DNA from: Streptomyces rhizoryzae
Lineage (GTDB): Bacteria > Actinomycetota > Actinomycetes > Streptomycetales > Streptomycetaceae
DNA: 64,000 nucleotides
Direction of reading: 5' to 3'
Assembly: GCF_023155275.1 (NCBI RefSeq)
Contig: NZ_JALMUV010000011.1
Location: forward strand, 87,056-151,055
In this document: piece after piece, positions 51,400-60,170 of the stretch
Position numbering within the stretch: the first letter of the stretch is position 1
How the letters are laid out: each line of letters starts with the position of its first letter
Program-made: the position numbers and the translations under genes
The notes under the pieces: generated by a model
What the model was told of the DNA's origin: nothing
Seen by the model: the letters and a program-made list of their open reading frames with translations, nothing else
Databases searched by the model: none

Positions 51400-52920
51400 T
51401 TAGAGCACCCATTCCTCGAGGTCCGCACGGCGCCGCAGCGCCCAGGACGGTGCGTACCGTCCCCCGGCATTGTGGCGGTGCAGGGAGTCCAGCAGATCGC
51501 GGACCCAGGGGGCACCGAGCCGTTCGGCCCATTCCAGGGGGCCGCCGGGGTAGTTCACCCCCAGGCGCATCGCGGTGTCGATGTCCCCGGGGGACGCGAC
51601 CCCGCGGGCCGCGGCGTCCACGGCGAAGTCGATGATCATCGCGACCGTGCGGGCGGCGATCATGCCGGGGACGTCGTCGACCACGCTGACCTGCTTGCCG
51701 AGCGCCTGGAAGAGACCGGTGGCCTCGGCCACGTCCGCCCCGGGGGCCGCGGCCGAGGCGGCGAGGGCGATCCGGGTCGCCGCCCGGTAGTCGAGCGCGA
51801 GGTCGAAGCGGACGGCCCGGCCGTCCTCCCGGCGGGTGGCCGGGCCGCCGTCGGTCAGGGCCAGTGCGGCGCCGCCGGGCAGCCGGAGGAAGCCCCCGGC
51901 CCCTTCCGGTGCGGTGGCGCGGACGACCTCGATGCCGGCTTCCTCGATCAGCCCGGGCAGCGCCGCGGCGGGCCGGGGCAGCTCCCCGTGCAGGGTGACC
52001 GAGGCGGGCGCCGGGCAGGGGGCGGCGGTCGCCGGCCGGGGTGCTGCGGCGCCGTCGGCGTAGTCGTACCAGCCGCGTCCCGTCTTGCGGCCGTGCAGCC
52101 CGGCCTCCACCAGGCGGCGCTGCGCCAGGGAGGGCGTGAACTTCGGGTCCTGGAAGAAGGCGTTCCACACCGAGTGGGTGACCGCCTCGTTCACGTCCTG
52201 GCCGATGAGGTCGGTGAGCTCGAAGGGGCCCATCCGGAAGCCGCAGCCCTCGCGCAGGACGGCGTCGAGGGTGGCGGGGTCGGCGGCCCGCTCCTCGTGC
52301 AGGCGCAGCGCCTCGGCGTAGAAGGGGCGGGCGATGCGGTTGACGAGGAAGCCGGGGGTGTCGGCGCAGCGCACGGGGGTCTTGCCCCAGGCCGCGGCGG
52401 TGTCGTAGGCGGTGCTGGCCGCCGCGGGGTCGGTGGCGGCGCCGCTGACGACCTCGACCAGGGGCAGCAGCGGCGCGGGGTTGAAGAAGTGCATGCCCAG
52501 GCAGCGGCCGGGGTGGCGGAGTCCGCCGGCGACCGCGGTGACGGACAGCGAGGAGGTGTTGGTGGCCAGCAGGCAGTCCGCCGGGACGATGTCCTCCAGG
52601 GCGCGGAAGAGCTCCTGTTTGGCGGGGAGTTCCTCCAGGATCGCCTCGATGACCAGGGCGGCACCGGCGAGGTCGCCGAGGGTGCCGGCGGGGGAGAGGC
52701 GGTCGCGGGCCGCGTCCCGTGCGGCCGCCGGGATCCGGCCTTTCTCCACCAGCCGGTCCAGCCGCCGGACGACGGCCACGGCGGCCTGCCCGGCCCGGCC
52801 GGGAACGCTGTCGTAGAGCCGTACGCGGTGGCCGGCGACCAGGGCGACCTGCGCGATCCCCTGTCCCATGGTGCCGGTGCCCACCACTGCCACGGTGTCG
52901 CCGTTGCCGAGTGCCGTCAT
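51400..52920 (-). CDS. paaH: 3-hydroxyacyl-CoA dehydrogenase (PaaH type)
   Basis: A 506-residue enzyme. N-terminal NAD-binding domain with VAVVGTGTMGQGIAQVALVAG, then the 3HCDH C-terminal domain, and a second 3HCDH-C-like module at about 385-490. This two-module form is typical of PaaH, which oxidises 3-hydroxyadipyl-CoA to 3-oxoadipyl-CoA late in phenylacetate degradation. The motif set for NAD and catalytic His/Glu (MHFFNPAPLLPLVEVV) is present. ATG 52920 is divergent from paaN across 160 bp with the PaaR operator. First gene of the paaH-paaR operon. Confidence 0.9.
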   Translation of the reverse strand: MTALGNGDTVAVVGTGTMGQGIAQVALVAGHRVRLYDSVPGRAGQAAVAVVRRLDRLVEKGRIPAAARDAARDRLSPAGTLGDLAGAALVIEAILEELPAKQELFRALEDIVPADCLLATNTSSLSVTAVAGGLRHPGRCLGMHFFNPAPLLPLVEVVSGAATDPAAASTAYDTAAAWGKTPVRCADTPGFLVNRIARPFYAEALRLHEERAADPATLDAVLREGCGFRMGPFELTDLIGQDVNEAVTHSVWNAFFQDPKFTPSLAQRRLVEAGLHGRKTGRGWYDYADGAAAPRPATAAPCPAPASVTLHGELPRPAAALPGLIEEAGIEVVRATAPEGAGGFLRLPGGAALALTDGGPATRREDGRAVRFDLALDYRAATRIALAASAAAPGADVAEATGLFQALGKQVSVVDDVPGMIAARTVAMIIDFAVDAAARGVASPGDIDTAMRLGVNYPGGPLEWAERLGAPWVRDLLDSLHRHNAGGRYAPSWALRRRADLEEWVL

Positions 52921-52969
52921 GGCAGCTGTTCCTCCCCGAGCGAGTTTTCCACAGGTTCGCCGGGCCCCC

Positions 52970-52997
52970 TTGCCCCGACCGATCGTTCGGTTACTCT
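52970..52997 (+). promoter_or_regulatory. paaN promoter
   Basis: -35 TTGCCC (52970-52975), 16-bp spacer, -10 TACTCT (52992-52997). The spacer is filled by the operator at 52978-52991, so bound repressor would block polymerase. The 5' untranslated region would be about 80 bases. Confidence 0.5.
52978..52991. promoter_or_regulatory. PaaR operator between paaH and paaN
   Basis: ACCGATCGTTCGGT, extended as CCGACCGATCGTTCGGT. Its extended form is the exact reverse complement of the operator upstream of paaA over 17 bp. It fits ACCG-NN-CG-NN-CGGT and can serve both divergent promoters. Confidence 0.8.
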
Positions 52998-53080
52998 AAC
53001 TCCGTTGCCGTGTCACTCCCAGTCCTTCACTCCCGGTCCCTCATTCCCTTTCCGCGCAGCCGACGAGGAGTTGGTCATCG

Positions 53081-54763
53081 ATGACCGCCGAAATGACCGC
53101 AGCGCAGCTGGTCGAGAAGCACCGCCCGACCCTCGACAAGGCGCTGGAAGCGATCCGCACCCGCGCGTACTGGTCGCCGCACCCCGAGCACCCCAAGGCG
53201 TACGGCGAGAGCGCCCCGCAGGACGGGCTGGCCGCCTTCGAGGCGCTGCGCGGCACCCGCTTCGCGCTCGACCAGCCCGGTACGGACGACTGGGTGGGCG
53301 AGGAGGTCTCGCCGTACGGGCCGGAGCTGGGCATCACCTATCCGCATCCGGACGTCTCCGTGCTGCTGCCGGCGATGCGGGCCGCGCTGCCGGTGTGGCG
53401 GGAGGCCGGTCCTGAGGTGCGGGCGGCGGTGTGCCTGGAGATCCTGGCGCGGATCAGTGCGCGCACCCATGAGTTCGCGCAGGCCGTGATGCACACCAGC
53501 GGCCAGGCGTTCATGATGGCGTTCCAGGCGGGCGGGCCGCACGCCCAGGACCGCGGCCTGGAGGCGGTGGCGTACGCCTACGAGGAGCAGACCCGCACCC
53601 CGCGGGAGACGGCGTGGACCAAGCCGCAGGGCAAGCGGGACCCGCTGGAGCTGACCAAGGCGTTCACGGCCGTACCGCGCGGTGTGGCCCTGGTGATCGG
53701 CTGCAACACCTTCCCGACGTGGAATGGCTACCCGGGCCTGTTCGCCTCCCTGGCGACCGGCAATCCGGTCCTGGTCAAGCCGCATCCGCGGGCGGTGCTG
53801 CCGCTGGCGCTGACGGTCCGGGTGGCCCGGGAGGTGCTGGCCGAAGCCGGCTTCCCCGCCGACCTGGTGTGCCTGGCGGTGGACCGGCCGGGCGAGGGGC
53901 TGGCCAAGACCCTCGCGGTCCGGCCCGAGATCCGGATCATCGACTACACCGGTTCGACCGCGTTCGGCGACTGGCTGGAGACCCACGCCCGCCAGGCGCA
54001 GGTCTACACCGAGAAGGCGGGGGTGAACACCGTCGTCGTCGAGTCCACGGACAACTACAAGGGCATGCTCGCCAACCTCGCGTTCTCGCTGTCCCTCTAC
54101 AGCGGCCAGATGTGCACCACCCCGCAGAATCTGCTGATCCCGCGCGACGGCATCACCACGGACGCCGGCCCGAAGACGTTCGACGAGGTCGTCAGCGATC
54201 TGGCGGGCGCGGTCAGCGGTCTGCTGGGCGATGACGCGCGGGCCAACGCCCTGCTCGGCGCGATCGTCAATCCGCAGGTCGCGGCGCGCATCGCGGACGC
54301 GTCCGGGTTCGGCGAGGTGGCACTGGCCTCCCGCGAGGTGAAGAACCCGGAGTTCCCGGACGCCACGGTCCGCACCCCGGTGATCGTCAAGCTCGACGGG
54401 GCGAAGCCCGATTCCGAGGCGGCGTACCTCTCGGAGTGCTTCGGCCCGGTGTCGTTCGCGGTGGCGGTGGACTCCGCGGCCGACGCGGTGGCGCTGCTGC
54501 GCCGCACGGTCCGGGAGAAGGGCGCCATGACGGTCGGCGCGTACACCACCTCCCCGGAGGTGGAGCGGCTGGTCGAGGACGCCTGTCTGGACGAGTGCGC
54601 CCAGCTGTCGCTGAATCTGACCGGCGGGGTGTACGTGAACCAGACCGCGGCGTTCTCCGACTTCCACGGCTCGGGCGGCAATCCGGCGGCCAACGCGGTG
54701 CTGTGCGACGGCGCGTTCGTGGCGAACCGGTTCCGGACGGTGGAGGTGCGGCGCGAGGCATGA
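53081..54763 (+). CDS. paaN: Phenylacetic acid degradation protein PaaN (aldehyde-dehydrogenase-like)
   Basis: A 560-residue member of the aldehyde dehydrogenase superfamily, PaaN branch. The catalytic Cys is in YSGQMCTTPQN and the general-base Glu in YTEKAGVN; the nucleotide-binding region starts around GVALVIGCNTFPTW. In phenylacetate degradation such a protein is thought to oxidise the aldehyde produced by hydrolytic opening of the oxepin ring, as the dehydrogenase domain of PaaZ does in E. coli; no MaoC-like hydratase domain is fused here, so the ring-opening step needs another protein. ATG 53081 has CGAGGAG at about 14 bases, a little far. Confidence 0.88.
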   Translation: MTAEMTAAQLVEKHRPTLDKALEAIRTRAYWSPHPEHPKAYGESAPQDGLAAFEALRGTRFALDQPGTDDWVGEEVSPYGPELGITYPHPDVSVLLPAMRAALPVWREAGPEVRAAVCLEILARISARTHEFAQAVMHTSGQAFMMAFQAGGPHAQDRGLEAVAYAYEEQTRTPRETAWTKPQGKRDPLELTKAFTAVPRGVALVIGCNTFPTWNGYPGLFASLATGNPVLVKPHPRAVLPLALTVRVAREVLAEAGFPADLVCLAVDRPGEGLAKTLAVRPEIRIIDYTGSTAFGDWLETHARQAQVYTEKAGVNTVVVESTDNYKGMLANLAFSLSLYSGQMCTTPQNLLIPRDGITTDAGPKTFDEVVSDLAGAVSGLLGDDARANALLGAIVNPQVAARIADASGFGEVALASREVKNPEFPDATVRTPVIVKLDGAKPDSEAAYLSECFGPVSFAVAVDSAADAVALLRRTVREKGAMTVGAYTTSPEVERLVEDACLDECAQLSLNLTGGVYVNQTAAFSDFHGSGGNPAANAVLCDGAFVANRFRTVEVRREA

Positions 54764-54768
54764 GACCG

Positions 54769-54790
54769 GGCCCGGGCGGCGGCCCGGGCC
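54769..54790. terminator. Hairpin between paaN and the SpoU methyltransferase gene
   Basis: GGCCCGGGC / GCCCGGGCC around four bases, six bases past the paaN stop. Serves convergent genes. Confidence 0.7.
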
Positions 54791-54796
54791 TCGGCC

Positions 54797-55462
54797 TCAG
54801 AGCTCCTGGAGCCGGGCGTGGCGGGCGATCCAGGCGTGCATGGCGATGGCCGCGGCGGCCCCGGCGTTGATCGAGCGGGTCGAGCCGAACTGGGCGATCG
54901 AGCAGACCAGGGAGGCGTGCTCCCGGGCCTGCTCGGTCAGGCCCGGGCCCTCCTGCCCGAAGAGCAGCACGCAGCGGCGGGGCAGCGCGGTGGTCTCCAG
55001 CGGCACGGAGCCGGGGAGGTTGTCGATCCCGATGATCGGCAGTCCCTCGGCGGCGGCCCATGTGGTGAGCGCCGCGGTGTCCGGGTGGTGGCGGACGTGC
55101 TGGTAGCGGTCGGTGACCATGGCGCCGCGGCGGTTCCAGCGGCGCTGCCCGACGATGTGGACCTCCTTGGCGAGGAAGGCGTTGGCGGTCCGGACGACCG
55201 AGCCGATGTTGAAGTCGTGGCTCCAGTTCTCCACGGCCACGTGGAAGTCGTGGCGCCGGGTGTCGAGGTCGGCGACGATCGCCTCGCGGGTCCAGTAGCG
55301 GTAGCGGTCGACGACGTTGCGGCGGTCGCCGTGGGCGAGCAGCTCGGGGTCGTAGCGGTCGTCCCGCGGCCAGGGCTGCGGGTGCGGGCCGGCGCCGATC
55401 TTCGGCCCGTACCCCTCGTCGTACTGCAGGGGCTCGGCGGGGGCGGTGTTCTCGCTGCTCAC
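54797..55462 (-). CDS. TrmH/SpoU-family RNA 2'-O-methyltransferase
   Basis: A 221-residue protein with a SPOUT methyltransferase domain at about 65-215: motif 1 NIGSVVRTANAFLAKEVHIVG (beginning at the SAM knot), LFGQEGPGL and CSIAQFGSTRSINAGAAAAI as the trefoil-knot motifs 2 and 3. It should methylate a ribose 2'-OH in tRNA or rRNA. The N-terminal about 60 residues are an extension (EGYGPKIGAGPHPQPWPRDD) common to actinobacterial members. GTG 55462 overlaps the HTTM stop codon by four bases (GTGA), so it is translationally coupled to two membrane proteins, an unusual setting for an RNA enzyme. Confidence 0.88.
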   Translation of the reverse strand: MSSENTAPAEPLQYDEGYGPKIGAGPHPQPWPRDDRYDPELLAHGDRRNVVDRYRYWTREAIVADLDTRRHDFHVAVENWSHDFNIGSVVRTANAFLAKEVHIVGQRRWNRRGAMVTDRYQHVRHHPDTAALTTWAAAEGLPIIGIDNLPGSVPLETTALPRRCVLLFGQEGPGLTEQAREHASLVCSIAQFGSTRSINAGAAAAIAMHAWIARHARLQEL

Positions 55463-56805
55463 CCCACGAGCGTAGGGCCATCGCCGCCGGAGCCGGCAGC
55501 GGCCTCGGCCGGGGAGCGGCCGGCGGCCCGGTCCGGGGCGGGGGCGCCGGCCGGACGGAACCGCCGGCGCAGCGCGGAGCAGCGCCCGCCGAACCACGTC
55601 AGGAAGTTCGTCGGCAGGAAGACGAGGTCGGCGGTGATCATCGCCAGGGAGAAGAACGGCAGGCCCAGCAGGAACGCGATCGAGAGGTGCTCGCAGACCA
55701 TCACGACCAGCAGGGCGTTCTTCAGCCGCCGGTTGAAGACGGTGAACGGGAAGGCGACCTGCACGATCACCGTGCCGTAGGTGATCAGCATGACGCTCAG
55801 GCCGGTGCCGCCGAGCAGCTGGGACAGGCCCGGCCAGGGCGAGAAGTAGTCCAGGTGCAGCGGGTAGTAGACGGCGGTGCCGTCCTGCCAGCGCGAGCCC
55901 TGGATCTTGTACCAGCCGGCGGTGGCGTAGACGAGGCACACCTCGACCATGATCACCAGCAGGCCGGCGTTGTGGGCCAGGACGGTGAGGGTGTCGAGGA
56001 CCGTCCGGGGCTCGCCGGGGGCGTGGCGGCGCACCGCCCACCACAGGCCGTGGGCCGCCCACAGCCCCCACAGGGCCAGGCTCCAGCCGATGTGCGGGAA
56101 CGGGCCGTGCCCGAACCAGGTGAGTCCGGGCGCGCCGGCCACCTGGGCCGCGGCGAGCGCCAGGCCGAGGACCGCCCACAGCACGATGCCGGGCAGGTCG
56201 CGGGGGGAGTCCGGGCCGCGGTCCGGGACGCCGGCGGCGGCCGCGCGGCGGGCCCGGCGGGCGTCCAGCGACCACACCTGCCCGCACCGGGTCAGCACGA
56301 GGTACATCGACATCAGGTGAAGGACGTTGTCGCCGCCGTCCCCGACGAAGACGCTGCGGTTCTGGAGCGAGAGCACGCCCACCATGAACAGCACCGACAT
56401 GGTGCGGGTGCGCCAGCCGAGCATCAGCAGCGCGGCGGCGGCGAGGGCGAGGAGGTAGACGCACTCGAACCAGCCGCCGCTGCCGGACCACAGCAGCAGG
56501 GAGAAGCCGTGGTTGCCGGTGAGCAGCTGGCGGACCATGGTGAAGTCGAAGGGGCCGGCGGGTCCGTAGAGCTCCTGCCGGTTCGGCCATTCGCGGAGCA
56601 GGAACAGCAGCCAGGTGCCGGCGAAGCCGATCCGGATGACCGCGGTCTGGTACGGGGCCAGGGCCCGGGCGCTGACCCGGGCCAAGCCGCGCCCGATGGC
56701 GCGTTCGATGCGGGTCTCCTGGTAGGCGGGGGGCTCCTCGGTGGCGGCGGGGGCGCCGGTGGCCCCGGGGGCGGTGTGCGGCTGCTGCGGCGTCGGTGAT
56801 GTCAC
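55459..56805 (-). CDS. HTTM-domain membrane protein (vitamin K-dependent carboxylase-like)
   Basis: A 448-residue membrane protein. After about 48 cytoplasmic residues come some eight to ten hydrophobic segments. The HTTM signature is visible: GNHGFSLLLWSGSGGW, GVLSLQNRSVFVGDGGDN, then MYLVLTRCGQ. HTTM is shared with vitamin K-dependent gamma-glutamyl carboxylase, which modifies Glu residues of exported proteins, but the bacterial members' reaction is mostly unknown. GTG 56805 overlaps the DUF5819 stop and its own stop overlaps the methyltransferase start. C-terminal about 45 residues are cytoplasmic and Ala/Pro-rich. Confidence 0.85.
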   Translation of the reverse strand: MTSPTPQQPHTAPGATGAPAATEEPPAYQETRIERAIGRGLARVSARALAPYQTAVIRIGFAGTWLLFLLREWPNRQELYGPAGPFDFTMVRQLLTGNHGFSLLLWSGSGGWFECVYLLALAAAALLMLGWRTRTMSVLFMVGVLSLQNRSVFVGDGGDNVLHLMSMYLVLTRCGQVWSLDARRARRAAAAGVPDRGPDSPRDLPGIVLWAVLGLALAAAQVAGAPGLTWFGHGPFPHIGWSLALWGLWAAHGLWWAVRRHAPGEPRTVLDTLTVLAHNAGLLVIMVEVCLVYATAGWYKIQGSRWQDGTAVYYPLHLDYFSPWPGLSQLLGGTGLSVMLITYGTVIVQVAFPFTVFNRRLKNALLVVMVCEHLSIAFLLGLPFFSLAMITADLVFLPTNFLTWFGGRCSALRRRFRPAGAPAPDRAAGRSPAEAAAGSGGDGPTLVG

Positions 56806-57473
56806 TGGTTCGTCGCCCCCTCGGGGAGATCACCCGCGGTGATCCGCCACCAGGGCAGGACGCGGTAGACGGGCCGGTCGCTGATCTTCTCGCCGGACCA
56901 CGGCGGGGGGAGCACCGCGGTGGTCTGCGCGCGCAGCTGGATCTCCTCGACCCGGGCGCCGCCGCGGGTCCACTCACCGGACATCCGGAGCATCACGATG
57001 CGGCGGAAGTAGCGCGCGAACATCCCGCCGCGCTCGCCGGTCGGGGTGTTCTTCGCGTCCAGGGTGCCGGAGAGGAGTTCCCAGCCGCGGCGGAGCTGGT
57101 TCTGCTGGGTGTGGCTGGGCAGCGGGTTGTGGAGGATGGCCTGGCCGTCGCGGGCGGACAGGTCGGTCCAGCCGGTGGTCCGCACCGTGCCGTCCTGGTC
57201 GCGCAGGTGGGCGCGGACCTGGACGGCGGTGTTCTGCTGGAGCGGGTTGGGTGCGAACAGCTTCCAGTTCTGCTCGTACTCCGGGTAGACGTAGTCGCTG
57301 ATCAGCGCGGACTGCTGCCTGCTGAGCGTGTTCGACGGCGCGACGTGCAGGAACATCATCGCGAGATGGATCAGGACCGCGACCGCGATGCCGCTGGCCG
57401 CCGTTCCTATGACGATGCGCGAGGGCAGCGACAGCGCGGACAGTGGCCGCGATTCGTCCCCGTATGACTGCAT
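56802..57473 (-). CDS. DUF5819 family membrane-anchored protein
   Basis: A 223-residue protein. Residues about 18-42 form one membrane helix ([20 protein letters not shown]). The remainder is an extracytoplasmic domain with the family signature [19 protein letters not shown] and a WTDLSARD segment. DUF5819 genes typically neighbour HTTM genes in actinobacteria and are thought to work with them, in an unknown modification or assembly step. ATG 57473. First gene of the three-gene coupled operon; its promoter shares the 165-bp gap with paaA. Confidence 0.82.
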   Translation of the reverse strand: MQSYGDESRPLSALSLPSRIVIGTAASGIAVAVLIHLAMMFLHVAPSNTLSRQQSALISDYVYPEYEQNWKLFAPNPLQQNTAVQVRAHLRDQDGTVRTTGWTDLSARDGQAILHNPLPSHTQQNQLRRGWELLSGTLDAKNTPTGERGGMFARYFRRIVMLRMSGEWTRGGARVEEIQLRAQTTAVLPPPWSGEKISDRPVYRVLPWWRITAGDLPEGATNQ

Positions 57474-57569
57474 TCCCGCCCCGTTTCGAGTCCTCGTGCG
57501 GACGCTTCCGCCCCGGAACGGTACCTAGGGCGCCGCCCCGCGCACACCTCACGCCGGTTATCCACAGGC

Positions 57570-57575
57570 TTGACA
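57570..57575 (+). promoter_or_regulatory. Possible -35 element of paaA
   Basis: Consensus TTGACA. A good -10 is not obvious, but the expected position (around 57593-57598) is directly before the operator at 57602, fitting repression by steric block. Confidence 0.4.
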
Positions 57576-57601
57576 CCCGCGGTCCGGCCACCCACCATTG
57601 A

Positions 57602-57615
57602 ACCGAACGATCGGT
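57602..57615. promoter_or_regulatory. PaaR operator upstream of paaA
   Basis: ACCGAACGATCGGT, extended to CGG on the right; exact reverse complement of the paaH/paaN operator. It lies 23 bases before the paaA start codon and just before its ribosome-binding site GGAGGAGGGGG. Confidence 0.8.
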
Positions 57616-57638
57616 CGGTCGGGAGGAGGGGGCACCAC

Positions 57639-58622
57639 ATGACGACGATCGCGCCGGAGAACACGGACCAAGAAGCCCTGTTCGACGCCACCATCGCCGC
57701 GGACGAGCGGATCGAACCACGCGACTGGATGCCGGAGGACTACCGCGCCTCACTGATCCGCCAGATCGCCCAGCACGCCCACTCCGAGATCATCGGCATG
57801 CAGCCGGAAGCCAACTGGATCACCCGCGCACCGTCCCTGCGCCGCAAGGCGATCCTCATGGCCAAGGTCCAGGACGAAGCCGGCCACGGCCTCTACCTCT
57901 ACAGCGCCGCCGAAACCCTCGGCGCCGGCCGCGACGAACTCCTCGACAAGCTCCACACCGGCCGCCAGAAGTACTCCTCGATCTTCAACTACCCCACCCT
58001 GACCTGGGCCGACGTCGGCGCCATCGGCTGGCTCGTGGACGGCGCCGCGATCACCAACCAAGTCCCGCTCTGCCGCTGCTCCTACGGCCCCTACGCGCGC
58101 GCCATGGTCCGCGTCTGCAAAGAGGAGTCCTTCCACCAGCGCCAGGGCTACGAGCTCCTGCTCACCCTCAGCCGCGGCACCGACGCCCAGCACGCCATGG
58201 CCCAGGACGCCGTCGACCGCTGGTGGTGGCCTTCCCTGATGATGTTCGGCCCGCCCGACGACGAATCCGCGCACTCCGCCCAGTCCATGGCCTGGAAGAT
58301 CAAGCGCCACTCCAACGACGAACTCCGCCAGCGCTTCGTCGACATCTGCGTCCCCCAGGCCGAAGCCCTCGGGCTCACCCTCCCCGACCCCCACCTGCGG
58401 TGGAACGAGGAACGCGGCCACTGGGACTTCGGCCCCATCGACTGGAGCGAATTCCGCGAGGTCCTCAAGGGCAACGGCCCCTGCAACGACGAACGTCTCG
58501 GCCGCCGCCGCCGCGCCCACGAAGAAGGCGCCTGGGTCCGCGAGGCCGCCGCCGCCCACGCCGCCAGACACGCGGCCCGCACGCCCCGCACCGGCACCCA
58601 CCAGGAAGAGGCGGCCCGATGA
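57639..58622 (+). CDS. paaA: Phenylacetyl-CoA epoxidase subunit PaaA (catalytic)
   Basis: A 327-residue non-haem diiron monooxygenase subunit. The carboxylate-bridged diiron ligands are visible in [17 protein letters not shown] (EAGH), further helices with [12 protein letters not shown] (EExFH), and [20 protein letters not shown]. It forms the active site that epoxidises the aromatic ring of phenylacetyl-CoA. ATG 57639 is preceded by a very strong GGAGGAGG site. First of five overlapping genes; paaB begins within its stop (ATGA). Codon third positions are strongly C-rich, unlike genes to the left. Confidence 0.96.
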   Translation: MTTIAPENTDQEALFDATIAADERIEPRDWMPEDYRASLIRQIAQHAHSEIIGMQPEANWITRAPSLRRKAILMAKVQDEAGHGLYLYSAAETLGAGRDELLDKLHTGRQKYSSIFNYPTLTWADVGAIGWLVDGAAITNQVPLCRCSYGPYARAMVRVCKEESFHQRQGYELLLTLSRGTDAQHAMAQDAVDRWWWPSLMMFGPPDDESAHSAQSMAWKIKRHSNDELRQRFVDICVPQAEALGLTLPDPHLRWNEERGHWDFGPIDWSEFREVLKGNGPCNDERLGRRRRAHEEGAWVREAAAAHAARHAARTPRTGTHQEEAAR

Positions 58623-58969
58623 CCACCGCGCACCCCACCGAGCCCACCGCCCCGGCCGCCGCACCCGCACCACCGGCACCCGCCACCCCGCCCGACTGGC
58701 CCCTGTGGGAAGTCTTCGTCCGCAGCCGCCGCGGCCTCTCCCACACCCACGCCGGCAGCCTGCACGCCCCCGACGCCCAACTCGCCCTGCGCAACGCCCG
58801 CGACCTCTACACCCGCCGCTCCGAAGGCGTCTCCCTCTGGGTCGTCCCCTCCGACCAGATCACCGCCTCGTCCCCCGACGAGAAGGACCCCTTCTTCGAA
58901 CCGGCCGGCGACAAGCCCTACCGCCACCCGACCTTCTACGACATCCCCGAGGGGGTGCACCACCTGTGA
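58619..58969 (+). CDS. paaB: Phenylacetyl-CoA epoxidase subunit PaaB
   Basis: A 116-residue small subunit. The PaaB core (about 25-116) has [20 protein letters not shown] and ends [10 protein letters not shown], very close to the family consensus. The N-terminal about 24 residues are Ala/Pro/Thr-rich and probably disordered. In E. coli PaaB bridges PaaAC heterodimers and is required for activity, with no catalytic metal of its own. Overlaps both paaA (ATGA) and paaC (GTGA), so it is co-translated. Confidence 0.95.
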   Translation: MTTAHPTEPTAPAAAPAPPAPATPPDWPLWEVFVRSRRGLSHTHAGSLHAPDAQLALRNARDLYTRRSEGVSLWVVPSDQITASSPDEKDPFFEPAGDKPYRHPTFYDIPEGVHHL

Positions 58970-59685
58970 CGCCCCGCACCGCCACCCCCGCCCTCCCCCT
59001 CGGCGACGACGCGCTGATCCTCTCCCACCGCCTCGGCGAATGGGCCGGCAACGCCCCCGTCCTGGAGGAAGAGGTCGCACTCGCCAACATCGCCCTCGAC
59101 CTCCTCGGCCAGGCCCGCGTCCTGCTCTCCCTCGCCGGCGACGAGGACGAACTCGCCTACCTCCGCGAAGAACGCCAGTTCCGCAACGTCCAGCTCGTCG
59201 AGCAGCCCAACGGCGACTTCGCCCACACCATCGCCCGCCAGCTCTACTTCTCCACCTACCAGGAACTCCTCCACGGCCACCTCGCCACCGGCGACACCGA
59301 CCTGGCGCCGCTGGCCGCCAAAGCCGTCAAGGAGACCGCCTACCACCGCGACCACGCCGAACAATGGACCGTCCGCCTCGGCGACGGCACCGCCGAGAGC
59401 CACACCCGCATGCAGCGCGCCCTGGACACCCTCTGGCGCTTCACCGGCGAACTCTTCGACCCCGTCGACGGACTGGACAGCGTTCCCTGGCACGACCTCC
59501 GCGCCACCTGGACCACCCGCATCACCACCACCCTGGAACGGGCCGCCCTCACCCTCCCCGAAGGACCGCAGCGCAGCGGCTGGGCCGCCGGCGGCGGACG
59601 CCAGGGACTCCACACCGAACCCTTCGGCCGGCTCCTCGCCGAAATGCAGCACCTCCACCGCAGCCACCCGGGGGCGACATGGTGA
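58966..59685 (+). CDS. paaC: Phenylacetyl-CoA epoxidase subunit PaaC (structural)
   Basis: A 239-residue ferritin-like helical protein. It has a diiron-type fold without full ligands: WAGNAPVLEEEVALANIALDLLGQ and KAVKETAYHRDHAEQW are characteristic. PaaC pairs with PaaA and supports it structurally. GTG 58966 overlaps the paaB stop (GTGA), and its own stop lies within the paaD start region. The TLPEGPQRSGWAAGGGRQGL segment near the end is typical of the family. Confidence 0.94.
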   Translation: MTPRTATPALPLGDDALILSHRLGEWAGNAPVLEEEVALANIALDLLGQARVLLSLAGDEDELAYLREERQFRNVQLVEQPNGDFAHTIARQLYFSTYQELLHGHLATGDTDLAPLAAKAVKETAYHRDHAEQWTVRLGDGTAESHTRMQRALDTLWRFTGELFDPVDGLDSVPWHDLRATWTTRITTTLERAALTLPEGPQRSGWAAGGGRQGLHTEPFGRLLAEMQHLHRSHPGATW

Positions 59686-60170
59686 CCACCACCGCCCTCG
59701 AAGCCGAACTCCGGGCCCTGGCCGGCGCCGTCCCCGACCCCGAGCTGCCCGTCCTCACCCTCGCCGAACTCGGCGTCCTCCGCGACGTACGCCTCACCGC
59801 ACCCGACCGCGTCGAGGTCTGCCTCACCCCCACCTACACCGGCTGCCCCGCCCTCGAAACGATGGCCGCCGACATAGAACGCGCCCTGCACGACCACGGC
59901 ATACCCCACGTCGAGGTCCACACCGTCCTCAGCCCCCCGTGGACCACGGACGCCATCACCGACGAGGGCCGCCGCAAACTCGCCGCGTTCGGCATCGCCC
60001 CGCCCCGCCCCACCGGCCCCGGACCGGTCCCCGTCGACCTCACCCTCCGCTGCCCGCACTGCGGATCGACCGACACCACCCTCCTCAGCCGCTTCTCCTC
60101 CACGGCCTGCAAAGCCCTGCGCCGCTGCGAGACCTGTCGCGAACCCTTCGACCACTTCAAGGAGTTGTGA
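59679..60170 (+). CDS. paaD: PaaD, iron-sulfur maturation factor of the PAA-CoA epoxidase
   Basis: A 163-residue protein: MIP18/DUF59 domain (about 5-105) with the conserved CLTPTYTGCPALETM Cys-containing loop, and a C-terminal zinc-ribbon-like part with paired Cys (RCPHCGS and RRCETCREPF). PaaD helps load Fe-S clusters into PaaE or diiron into PaaA. ATG 59679 overlaps paaC by seven bases; GTG 59682 giving a GTGA overlap is an equally possible start. Its stop overlaps paaE (TGATG). Confidence 0.93.
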   Translation: MVTTTALEAELRALAGAVPDPELPVLTLAELGVLRDVRLTAPDRVEVCLTPTYTGCPALETMAADIERALHDHGIPHVEVHTVLSPPWTTDAITDEGRRKLAAFGIAPPRPTGPGPVPVDLTLRCPHCGSTDTTLLSRFSSTACKALRRCETCREPFDHFKEL

